DNA of 5,856 bases from Dehalococcoidia bacterium (GTDB lineage: Bacteria > Chloroflexota > Dehalococcoidia > GIF9 > UBA5629), in assembly GCA_016927965.1 (NCBI GenBank), contig JAFGLP010000124.1, forward strand, positions 1 to 5,856. Direction: 5' to 3'. The translations under genes were made by a program, and so were the position numbers. The notes beneath the pieces were generated by a model. It was not told the origin of the DNA. It ran no database searches and saw only the letters and a program-made list of their open reading frames with translations. Of the stretch, positions 1 to 5,380 are shown piece by piece (within the stretch, counting starts at the first letter, position 1; every line of letters starts with the position of its first letter).

Positions 1-1
1 G

Positions 2-607
2 AGATTGATACGCAACAGAATTACGGCCATCAAGAAGCAGATTGAGGCTGTTAGGCGTCACCGTGACCTGTACAGGAGGAAAAGGAAGAAATCAAATATT
101 CCCCTGGTTGCTTTGGTCGGCTACACCAATGCCGGCAAAAGTACACTGTTGAATGCCATCAGTAAAGCGGATGTGCTTACCGAAAACAAGCTTTTTTCCA
201 CCCTGGACCCGGTGACCCGCAGACTGCGCCTGGCAGATGGCCGGACCATTCTATTAACTGACACCGTAGGGTTTATCCATAAACTCCCGCCTCTCATTGT
301 GGCGGCCTTTCATGCTACCCTGGAGGAGCTTGAAGAAGCTGATCTGCTATTGCATGTGGTTGATATAACAAGTCCCGATGCAGTCAGCCAGAGCGGCACG
401 GTAGACAAGATATTAAAGGACCTTAAACTAGAAAGTAAGCCTCAAATTACGGTAATTAATAAAATGGACATGGTAGTGGAAAGTCTGGAACAAGCCCATG
501 ACATCGAGCTTTCCATCAAATCGCCGCCGGAGACCACCATTATGGTATCGGCAATGAAAAACTGGAATCTAGACCAGTTGCTCGAGAAAATCGCAGAGTA
601 TCTTTGA
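2..607 (+). CDS. hflX: GTPase HflX, 3' part (5' end outside the window)
   Basis: This is the C-terminal part of the HflX GTPase, a TRAFAC-class, Obg-related protein that binds the 50S subunit and splits or rescues stalled ribosomes. The first visible residues (RLIRNRI, then basic, charged helix) match the end of the HflX N-terminal domain, so the gene begins upstream; the TTG at 5 is internal. Counting from that TTG, G1/P-loop GYTNAGKST is at 39-47, the switch I segment FSTLDPVTR at 64-72, G3 DTVGF at 86-90, G4 NKMD at 152-155 and the G5 SA at 182-183. The family signature LPHxLVxAFxATLEE appears as LPPLIVAAFHATLEE, with His replaced by Pro. The protein stops right after the last G-domain helix (LLEKIAEYL), without the C-terminal extension seen in E. 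coli HflX. The TGA shares its A with the ATG of the next gene. Family assignment is very secure; whether the short C-terminus is natural is open. Confidence 0.95.
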   Translation, partial: RLIRNRITAIKKQIEAVRRHRDLYRRKRKKSNIPLVALVGYTNAGKSTLLNAISKADVLTENKLFSTLDPVTRRLRLADGRTILLTDTVGFIHKLPPLIVAAFHATLEELEEADLLLHVVDITSPDAVSQSGTVDKILKDLKLESKPQITVINKMDMVVESLEQAHDIELSIKSPPETTIMVSAMKNWNLDQLLEKIAEYL

Positions 608-1248
608 TGCCGAGAAAAACCAAACAAGCAATATGGACAACCGCATTATTAAAACAGGGCTTTGGGAGGTTTTTGCAAGAGAATGGTCATTATCCAAGTG
701 CCTTAGAGATTGATGCCTGTCCATACCTATGTATATCCAGGCAGATACAACGCAAATTTGGGGGATTGCCAAAATTGAGGCTGTCACTTGGGATAGAAAA
801 CTCGAATTATAGTGAGGGTATACATAGAAAGGGAATAGGGGTACAAGTAAACAAACTAGCGACCAATAGTGAACGCGACGTAGGAAAAATGCTAAGGAAT
901 CGATTTGGCGAAATCTGTGTGCACGAGGAAAAACGATATGGGGAAGGGAGGAATCGCGTTGATTTCTTTGTATTTGCTAAAGAGAATTTTGCGGTGGAAG
1001 TATTTAATACCTATACGCTGCACGGGGTTCTCGGTAATCTAAATCCAAAATTAAAGAGGTTTGGAGATTTCCCCTATAAATTGTTTTTTGTTATCACAGG
1101 AGCTGAATTCAAGCAGTCGCAAATTGACAAAATAATCAATCGTAAAAAGAAACTACTATTGACCCAGAATATGAAATGTATTTGCATGAATGAATTTGAG
1201 AATGAATGTCTTAATAGAATCGAACCGCTTGATAAAATAAATGACTAA
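607..1248 (+). CDS. Putative nuclease: HEAR-like N-terminus plus PD-(D/E)XK-like core
   Basis: An uncharacterised protein of 213 residues. I chose ATG 607, which overlaps the hflX stop (TGATG); an in-frame TTG at 604 is also possible. No clear ribosome binding site precedes it, so translation is probably coupled to hflX. Residues about 17-63 (pattern FGRFLQENGHYPSALEID...ISRQIQRKFGGLPKLRLSLGI) resemble the homing-endonuclease-associated repeat, a small DNA-binding unit with a 'G-x-P-t...RrFGsw...aaGi' pattern. Residues about 88-165 resemble a PD-(D/E)XK nuclease fold: helix with E90, then strands with D119 (RVDFFV) and E131 (AVEVF). The usual Lys two residues after E131 is Phe; K148 or K150 in the following helix could substitute. 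Base composition is AT-rich: 24/60 G+C at 781-840 and 18/60 at 1141-1200, against 36/60 at 181-240 in hflX, suggesting transfer. A hairpin terminator follows. The reading frame is secure; the nuclease call is inferred from motifs only. Confidence 0.6.
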   Translation: MPRKTKQAIWTTALLKQGFGRFLQENGHYPSALEIDACPYLCISRQIQRKFGGLPKLRLSLGIENSNYSEGIHRKGIGVQVNKLATNSERDVGKMLRNRFGEICVHEEKRYGEGRNRVDFFVFAKENFAVEVFNTYTLHGVLGNLNPKLKRFGDFPYKLFFVITGAEFKQSQIDKIINRKKKLLLTQNMKCICMNEFENECLNRIEPLDKIND

Positions 1249-1255
1249 TAGCAAT

Positions 1256-1286
1256 AAGGGCGTAAATTGGCACTTTTACGCCCTTT
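1256..1286 (+). terminator. Hairpin terminator after hflX-nuclease unit
   Basis: A perfect 11-base-pair inverted repeat, AAGGGCGTAAA (1256-1266) and TTTACGCCCTT (1275-1285), encloses an 8-base loop. It begins 7 bases after the nuclease stop and ends 26 bases before the recombinase ATG. The T-run after the stem is short (TTT, then AAAC), so termination may be partial. Its position separates the hflX unit from the recombinase unit. Confidence 0.6.
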
Positions 1287-1296
1287 AAACAGATTT

Positions 1297-1305
1297 TGGT
1301 ATAAT
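1297..1305 (+). promoter_or_regulatory. Extended -10 promoter element of the recombinase gene
   Basis: TGGTATAAT is a perfect extended -10 (TGnTATAAT). No good -35 is present; the nearest is TTTACG at 1275-1280 with a 19-base spacer, inside the terminator's right arm, and extended -10 promoters can do without one. Only 6 bases separate the -10 from the ATG at 1312, so the expected start of transcription falls on or next to the A of the start codon. Confidence 0.55.
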
Positions 1306-1311
1306 TGATTT

Positions 1312-2256
1312 ATGAATACGGCACATTCAAGCGATCTTAACACTCTGCTTGACGAGTTCCTCCAATATCTGATTGTTGAAAAGTCGCTATCACCACTTAC
1401 AATCCGCCAGTACAAACATTATCTGACCAGATTTATTTGCTGGATGGAGGGCAGTTTTTTACCTCTATCGCCTACTAGCATCAATCAGGACTTGATCCGG
1501 CAATTTCGGATATATCTTGCGTACTTAAAGAATGCTAATGGAAAACCACTTAATAAAAATACCCAAACCTACCATATAGTCGCCATTCGTTCTTTCTTGC
1601 GTTACCTTACCGTTAAGAGGGATATTTCCACTTTAAATCCTGAAAAAATTGATCTTCCTAAGTCAAGGCCCCGTATGATCAGTTTTCTGAGACAAGAACA
1701 AGTTAACATGTTGTTAAATAGTCCCCAAATATCTGATATTAAAGGTCTGCGCGACAAAGCAATATTGGAAACCTTTTTTAGTACCGGGCTACGAGTTTCG
1801 GAACTGGTTAAACTAAACCGAGATCAGATCAACACAAAAACGAAAGAATTTGCAGTGAAAGGCAAAGGCGGCAAGGTACGTGTTGTATTCCTTTCCGAAG
1901 CAGCTTGCGAATGGATTTCCCGGTATCTGAAAGTGCGGAAGGATGGTTTTAAACCGCTGTTTATACGATACGGTGGCCGAAAAACAACCGACAAATCAGG
2001 CGAAAGTATGCGATTTCCTGTTCGCGCCGTCCAAAAAATGATGAAGAAGTATTCGAAAAAAGCCGGCCTGCCCGTTGATGCACATCCCCATACATTGAGG
2101 CATTCTTTTGCCACGGATCTGCTTATCGGCGGCGCCGACCTGCGTTCAGTGCAGGAAATGCTCGGTCATGAAAGTATTCGAACAACCCAGGTTTACACTC
2201 ATGTTACGAACAAACACTTGAAAGAGGTCTATCAAAAATATCATAGCCGCAAATAA
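1312..2256 (+). CDS. Tyrosine recombinase, XerC/XerD/XerA type
   Basis: A 314-residue site-specific recombinase that would cut and rejoin DNA through a 3'-phosphotyrosine intermediate. Residues about 10-105 form the SAM-like core-binding domain (LDEFLQYLIVEKSLSPLTIRQY pattern); residues about 122-305 form the catalytic domain. The full active site is visible: R161 (TGLRVSEL), K185 (GKGGK), H260 and R263 (HPHTLRH), H286 (LGH) and nucleophile Y295 (VYTHV). Length is close to chromosomal Xer proteins (about 300). It could be the cell's chromosome-dimer resolvase or a Xer-like recombinase of a mobile unit; no partner recombinase is visible, and I give no xerC or xerD name. The ATG at 1312 is the first plausible start and has no Shine-Dalgarno sequence; an extended -10 lies immediately upstream. 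Composition is moderately AT-rich (24/60 G+C at 1381-1440). trxB follows after 36 bases, probably on the same transcript. Confidence 0.93.
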   Translation: MNTAHSSDLNTLLDEFLQYLIVEKSLSPLTIRQYKHYLTRFICWMEGSFLPLSPTSINQDLIRQFRIYLAYLKNANGKPLNKNTQTYHIVAIRSFLRYLTVKRDISTLNPEKIDLPKSRPRMISFLRQEQVNMLLNSPQISDIKGLRDKAILETFFSTGLRVSELVKLNRDQINTKTKEFAVKGKGGKVRVVFLSEAACEWISRYLKVRKDGFKPLFIRYGGRKTTDKSGESMRFPVRAVQKMMKKYSKKAGLPVDAHPHTLRHSFATDLLIGGADLRSVQEMLGHESIRTTQVYTHVTNKHLKEVYQKYHSRK

Positions 2257-2277
2257 TATTATGTCTAATGATTCCAT

Positions 2278-2287
2278 AGGGAGGTGG
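2278..2287 (+). promoter_or_regulatory. Strong ribosome binding site deciding the trxB start
   Basis: AGGGAGGTGG lies 5 bases before ATG 2293, the expected position for a Shine-Dalgarno sequence. The alternative in-frame GTG at 2284 lies inside this site, so the ATG is the start. Confidence 0.85.
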
Positions 2288-2292
2288 CAATA

Positions 2293-3213
2293 ATGCAGGA
2301 ATATGAAGTTGTTATTTTAGGTGGTGGACCGGCCGGTCTGACAGCCGGTCTGTATGCCTCCAGGTATGGATTGAAAACGGTCTTACTCGAACGTGGTATG
2401 TTTGGCGGCAAGATCGTCAATGCCAGACATGTCGATAACTACCCGGGTTTTCCCCTGGGCATTACGGGCATGGACCTGGGGCAGCAAATGTATGAACAGG
2501 CGCTCCGCTTCGGTTTAACTGTGGAGACTGCTGATGTCAACGGAATTGAACGGTCTGACGAGCTTTTTATTGTGGCGACGGATGATGAGAAGTACCAGGC
2601 TAAAGCGGTTATCGTCGCCACCGGTTCCAATGATCGAAAATTGGGAATAGACGACGAGGAACGACTGACCGGGCGTGGCATTTCATATTGTGCCACCTGT
2701 GATGGTTTCCTTTTTAAAAATATGATCGTGGCCGTCGTAGGCGGCGGAGATACTGCTCTTTCCGATGCACTGGAGCTGGCAGAACATGCCAAAGGTGTCT
2801 TTATTATCCACCGGCGTGACCAGCTACGCGGCAGCGAAGTTCTGCAGAAGGCCGTGCTGACTCATCCCAAAATAAAAATGGTATGGAATTCCGAAATTGA
2901 GGGCATTACCGGTGAACAGAAGCTCCGATTACTCAACCTGGTCAACAAGAAGGCCAATACCAGGTCAAACTTGGAGGTCGACGGACTGTTCGTAGCAGTC
3001 GGCATGATACCCAATAGCGGCCTTGTTAAAGGAATTGCAGAGCTGGATGATTCAGGAAGTATTATTACCGATGAGCTGATGCGCACCGGTGCCCGCGGCC
3101 TGTATGCTGCCGGCGATATCAGAAAAAATTCGGCCCGCCAGGTAGTGACTGCCGTTGGAGACGGCGCTACCGCGGCTAAATCGGCCTACCGTTATGTCAA
3201 GGGGCAGGATTGA
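2293..3213 (+). CDS. trxB: Thioredoxin reductase (NADPH)
   Basis: A 306-residue low-molecular-weight thioredoxin reductase, a cytoplasmic flavoenzyme that passes electrons from NADPH through FAD and a redox-active disulfide to thioredoxin. The FAD-binding Rossmann motif GGGPAG is at 10-15, followed by GLYASRYG; FGGKIVNARHVDNYPGFP matches the conserved FAD-contact region. The redox pair is CATC (C133 and C136) within ISYCATCDGFLFKN. The NADPH-binding motif GGGDTA is at 150-155 with HRR at 173-175 for the 2'-phosphate. The C-terminal FAD motif (AAGDIR, then RQVVTAVGDGATAA) is present. Length is typical (about 305-320). I chose ATG 2293 because of the ribosome binding site at 2278-2287. No thioredoxin gene is adjacent, so it may serve a distant thioredoxin; ferredoxin-dependent or thioredoxin-like relatives share this fold, but the HRR motif favours NADPH. 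It ends facing the minus-strand acetyltransferase gene, 45 bases away. Confidence 0.96.
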   Translation: MQEYEVVILGGGPAGLTAGLYASRYGLKTVLLERGMFGGKIVNARHVDNYPGFPLGITGMDLGQQMYEQALRFGLTVETADVNGIERSDELFIVATDDEKYQAKAVIVATGSNDRKLGIDDEERLTGRGISYCATCDGFLFKNMIVAVVGGGDTALSDALELAEHAKGVFIIHRRDQLRGSEVLQKAVLTHPKIKMVWNSEIEGITGEQKLRLLNLVNKKANTRSNLEVDGLFVAVGMIPNSGLVKGIAELDDSGSIITDELMRTGARGLYAAGDIRKNSARQVVTAVGDGATAAKSAYRYVKGQD

Positions 3214-3222
3214 TCAATCCTG
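3205..3222. repeat. 18-base perfect palindrome over the trxB stop
   Basis: CAGGATTGATCAATCCTG reads the same on both strands and contains the trxB TGA (3211-3213). As RNA it could form a 7-base-pair stem with a GATC loop. There is no T-run on either side, so it is a poor intrinsic terminator, but it lies where trxB and the GNAT gene converge. Confidence 0.4.
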
Positions 3223-3258
3223 TGTATTGCTTATACGGGTATTAATCTAATCCATTTA

Positions 3259-3876
3259 TTATCTGGTTCGCGGGGGCCGGATAAGTCCCCAGACGTCAAA
3301 TTGCCCGGGTATAATCTCTCTCTTGTCTCCGACTTGAAAGCCGTGTTTGGCATAAAACTTAACGTCTATTTCAGTGTTGGTTTCCAGATAACAGGTGATT
3401 CCCTCTTTATCAGCCCTTTGCAAAATGGGACTTATCAGCTGGCTTCCGATTCCTTTACCCTGCCAGTCAGTATCAATGCCCAGAAATAAGAGATAATAAT
3501 GTTTTTCCTTCATCAGGTTTTTATGCATAGGTGCAATGCAGTTGACGACATTCATAAGTCTGCCGAAAGGGTCTTTGCCCATGGTCTTGGGCAATTGACT
3601 GCGCGGGTCATAGTCGGATGATTTTGTTGAATCAGGTACAAATCCCATGAAACGCCAGGCAGCAATGCCCCGGAATGACCTGGTGGTAAACATCTGTCCG
3701 TCTGCAGCCGCATGCTGAAGGTTAGGTAAAAAGAAACGGCTGCCTGATTTAAAGCGCTCTTGTTCATCCGGAAACAAATACAGCAGGAGCGGGTCTTTAT
3801 AGAATGCCCTTGAAAGCAGCTCGGCTGCATCGTTCAGTTTGCCTGCGGGTAATTTAGTTATGGTAATTTCAGTCAT
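3259..3876 (-). CDS. GNAT-family N-acetyltransferase
   Basis: A 205-residue acetyltransferase of the GNAT superfamily, which moves an acetyl group from acetyl-CoA to an amine. The acetyl-CoA motif A is clear: a beta-strand YYLLFLGIDTD (127-137) followed by the pyrophosphate-binding Q139-G-K-G-I-G144. The usual later strand and helix follow (CYLETN at 162-167, then FYAKHGFQV at 174-182). The N-terminal part (AAELLSRAFYKDPLLLYLFPDE) is typical of GNATs that act on small molecules or antibiotics, but the substrate cannot be read from sequence. The start ATG has an AGGAAGG ribosome binding site (3887-3893) 10 bases upstream. The gene follows rlmB by 21 bases on the same strand and is probably cotranscribed with it. 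Family assignment is firm; the function is unknown. Confidence 0.9.
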   Translation of the reverse strand: MTEITITKLPAGKLNDAAELLSRAFYKDPLLLYLFPDEQERFKSGSRFFLPNLQHAAADGQMFTTRSFRGIAAWRFMGFVPDSTKSSDYDPRSQLPKTMGKDPFGRLMNVVNCIAPMHKNLMKEKHYYLLFLGIDTDWQGKGIGSQLISPILQRADKEGITCYLETNTEIDVKFYAKHGFQVGDKREIIPGQFDVWGLIRPPRTR

Positions 3877-3897
3877 ATTATCTGCGCCTTCCTGATA

Positions 3898-4629
3898 TTA
3901 GCGTCTTTGATTCAAAGCTTCATACATTACCACCGCAGCGGCTACAGATGCATTTAGAGAACTTATTTTCCCTCTCATCGGGATGGATGCCAGGCTGTCG
4001 CATCTTTTCTTGACCAGGTCGGATACTCCCCTGCCCTCTCCCCCAATTACAATTGCTGTGGGCAGCCGGTAATCGATCTGGTCATACAATGTCTTTCCGC
4101 TCATATCTATGCCTATAACCCAGATGTTGTTTTTCTGTAAGCTGACGATTGTTTGTGCTATATTAGTAACCTTTGCCACCGGCACATACTCTACCGCACC
4201 GGCTGAAGCTTTAATTACTGCAGGCGTCAGGCCGACCGCCCGGCGTTCCCGAATGATGACCCCGTGTATGCCAGCAGCTTCTGCTGTTCTGAGAATGGCG
4301 CCGAAATTATGAGGATCTTCAATGCCATCCAGGATCAGGTAAAGCGGATTTTCTCCTTTCCCCCTGGATATATCAGGCAGGTCATTTATTTCAACATATT
4401 CCTTAGCCTGAGCCAAGGCAATTATACCCTGGTTGGCGCCGATGCTGCTCTGCCTTTCAATATCCTTTTTATCGGCATATATAATGTTGATGGCTTTTGA
4501 ATTGGCCAGCTCCAATATTTGGATGATAGTGCCCTGGCTTCTAACATTTTTTTCGATCAGGATTTTGGTAATTAGACGGTTTGCCCGCAGAGCCTCTATT
4601 ATGGGATTGCGCCCTTCAATTATTTCCAT
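3898..4629 (-). CDS. rlmB: 23S rRNA (guanosine-2'-O)-methyltransferase RlmB / TrmH family
   Basis: A SPOUT-class RNA 2'-O-ribose methyltransferase of 243 residues; the group includes RlmB, which methylates G2251 in the 23S rRNA P-loop using S-adenosylmethionine. The N-terminal substrate-binding domain (IIEGRNPIIEALRAN, then GANQGIIALA around 64-73) is joined to the knotted SPOUT domain. Its three motifs are intact: motif 1 LDGIEDPHNFGAILRTAEAAG with N108 and R114, motif 2 IVIGGEGRGVS (GGEGRG at 196-201), and motif 3 IPMRGKISSLNAS with S224-L-N226. Length is typical (about 245-250). I chose ATG 4629; an in-frame TTG at 4638 would add 3 residues. Neither has a ribosome binding site. A tRNA gene lies upstream on the same strand, and the GNAT gene follows 21 bases downstream. 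RlmB fits best because the RNA-binding N-terminal domain is present, but related members act on tRNA or other rRNA positions. Confidence 0.93.
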   Translation of the reverse strand: MEIIEGRNPIIEALRANRLITKILIEKNVRSQGTIIQILELANSKAINIIYADKKDIERQSSIGANQGIIALAQAKEYVEINDLPDISRGKGENPLYLILDGIEDPHNFGAILRTAEAAGIHGVIIRERRAVGLTPAVIKASAGAVEYVPVAKVTNIAQTIVSLQKNNIWVIGIDMSGKTLYDQIDYRLPTAIVIGGEGRGVSDLVKKRCDSLASIPMRGKISSLNASVAAAVVMYEALNQRR

Positions 4630-4643
4630 GGCATTCAATGTAT

Positions 4644-4688
4644 ATTATACTTGATGGCACGGTATATCATATAGGTATGTTGTGAAAA
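4644..4688 (-). promoter_or_regulatory. Possible rlmB promoter region (two candidate -10 sites)
   Basis: On the minus strand a consensus TATAAT lies at 4649-4644, only 14 bases before ATG 4629, with no good -35. A second candidate is TTTTCA (4688-4683), a 16-base spacer, and TATACC (4666-4661) with an upstream TG. The first would give a leader of roughly 8-10 bases with no ribosome binding site; the second a leader of about 25 bases. Readthrough from the tRNA is also possible. Confidence 0.35.
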
Positions 4689-4731
4689 TGCAGGCTGTAC
4701 AAAATATAGATGGTAATTTCACGGTTTAAGG

Positions 4732-4806
<75 letters not shown>

Positions 4807-4855
4807 TCACAAATAAAACATTGGCCTCAACTACCCTTTCCCCCGGCAGCTTCAT

Positions 4856-4884
4856 AGTATATCACAGCTATTCATAGCTGTGAA
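4856..4884 (-). promoter_or_regulatory. Sigma-A promoter of the CAU tRNA
   Basis: Read on the minus strand: -35 TTCACA (4884-4879, 5 of 6 to TTGACA), a 17-base spacer, then -10 TATACT (4861-4856, 5 of 6), with TG one base upstream making it an extended -10. It lies about 49 bases before the tRNA 5' end, leaving a short 5' leader. The spacer is filled by an inverted repeat. Confidence 0.75.
4862..4883. promoter_or_regulatory. 22-base inverted repeat, candidate operator in the tRNA promoter
   Basis: TCACAGCTAT (4862-4871) and ATAGCTGTGA (4874-4883) are exact reverse complements with a 2-base spacer. The repeat covers the whole 17-base spacer and five bases of the -35. Neither strand has a T-run after it, so it is not a terminator. 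It matches no operator I can name with confidence: the half-site order is the reverse of CRP-type TGTGA...TCACA. Confidence 0.6.
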
Positions 4885-4940
4885 GTGCATGCCGGATTGT
4901 TCATACGGGAAAATGGAGATAGGGAATCTGTTGAGCTGAC

Positions 4941-4969
4941 TTGACTATCCTGGCTAATATTATTAAAAT
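4941..4969 (+). promoter_or_regulatory. Sigma-A promoter of the fmdB-like gene
   Basis: TTGACT (4941-4946, 5 of 6), a 17-base spacer, and TAAAAT (4964-4969, 5 of 6). The expected start of transcription, about 7 bases on, coincides with the first base of the CIRCE element, the usual arrangement at HrcA-controlled promoters. Confidence 0.75.
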
Positions 4970-4975
4970 ATCAAA

Positions 4976-5002
4976 TTAGCACTCAGGTTGATTGAGTGCT
5001 AA
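4976..5002 (+). promoter_or_regulatory. CIRCE element (HrcA repressor binding site)
   Basis: TTAGCACTC (4976-4984), a 9-base spacer, and GAGTGCTAA (4994-5002) match the CIRCE consensus TTAGCACTC-N9-GAGTGCTAA at every position. The symmetry runs three bases further on each side (AAA and TTT), giving 12-base arms from 4973 to 5005. HrcA binds this site and releases it on heat shock when GroEL is titrated by unfolded protein. It lies directly after a sigma-A promoter and 38 bases before the fmdB-like ATG. The next gene in the plus direction is that zinc-ribbon gene and not a chaperone operon. Confidence 0.95.
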
Positions 5003-5040
5003 TTTTTATAAGAATTATAAGATGGTTCCTGGAGGAATTT

Positions 5041-5316
5041 ATGCCGATATATCAGTATGTTTGCTCTAAATGCAATACGAAGTTTGAGCTCAGGCAAAGC
5101 TTTGATGATGAGAACATTGCCTTTTGTCCTGCGTGTAAATGTGAGTCCAGGCGTCTTTTCGTCCCCGTGCCTATTATATTCAAAGGGTCAGGCTTTTATG
5201 TTACCGACAGCAAGAGCCCCTCTGCCACTCAACTCCCGGCTAAAAAGGATGCAGCGGATAAGCAAGTTGCTGCTGCCACAAAAGAACCCGCACCTCCCAA
5301 ACAGGCAATTGTGTAA
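5041..5316 (+). CDS. FmdB-family zinc-ribbon protein under CIRCE control
   Basis: A 91-residue protein of the FmdB / CxxC_CxxC_SSSS zinc-ribbon family. The N-terminus MPIYQYVCSKCNTKFEL, the second knuckle FCPACKCESRRLF and the segment IIFKGSGFYVTD are all family hallmarks. Zinc ligands are C8 and C11 with C29 and C32; an extra C34 is present. After about residue 58 comes a low-complexity tail rich in Ala, Lys and Pro, probably disordered, common in this family. I chose ATG 5041 because GGAGGA (5031-5036) precedes it at the right distance; an upstream in-frame GTG (4996) lies inside the CIRCE element and is rejected. FmdB was first named as a putative regulator next to formamidase/amidase genes, but most members have no established function. 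The CIRCE site suggests heat or protein-misfolding induction here. No terminator follows, so tRNA-Arg may be read from the same transcript. Confidence 0.9.
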   Translation: MPIYQYVCSKCNTKFELRQSFDDENIAFCPACKCESRRLFVPVPIIFKGSGFYVTDSKSPSATQLPAKKDAADKQVAAATKEPAPPKQAIV

Positions 5317-5342
5317 GCTTGGAATTTTACAATCTTACTCTG

Positions 5343-5372
5343 TTGCTACGGTTTAATTTCATGTGTTAAACT
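5343..5372 (+). promoter_or_regulatory. Weak candidate promoter for tRNA-Arg
   Basis: TTGCTA (5343-5348), an 18-base spacer and TAAACT (5367-5372, 4 of 6) with TG one base upstream. It would start transcription at or just before the tRNA at 5381. Transcription from the fmdB-like gene is an equally good explanation. Confidence 0.3.
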
Positions 5373-5380
5373 CGTTATAC

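Noticed and set aside
1824..2114. 96-codon minus-strand ORF within the recombinase gene
   Set aside because: It is a shadow frame of a catalytically intact recombinase and has no recognisable motif.
2261..2293. Ten-codon ORF (MSNDSIGRWQ) whose TAA overlaps the trxB ATG
   Set aside because: It has no ribosome binding site, and the frame merely runs through the trxB Shine-Dalgarno sequence. A leader-peptide role has no support.
4628..4655. Dif-like core AATGTATATTAT (4637-4648), identical to the centre of E. coli dif
   Set aside because: Both outer arms fail: the left matches at only about 2 of 9 positions and the right shares little after TTAT. It also overlaps the rlmB start and TATAAT, so it is AT-rich chance similarity.
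4996..5040. Upstream GTG start for the fmdB-like gene (adds 15 residues)
   Set aside because: The GTG is inside the CIRCE arm, and the family N-terminus MPIY plus the ribosome binding site at 5031-5036 fix the start at 5041.
5057..5356. 99-codon plus-strand ORF overlapping the fmdB-like gene
   Set aside because: Wrong frame of a clear zinc-ribbon gene; the peptide has no motif and the start has no supporting ribosome binding site.
5317..5380. Possible terminator between the fmdB-like gene and tRNA-Arg
   Set aside because: Only 5-base inverted pairs (GTAAG/CTTAC or TGTAA/TTACA) are present, without a T-run, so no terminator is called.
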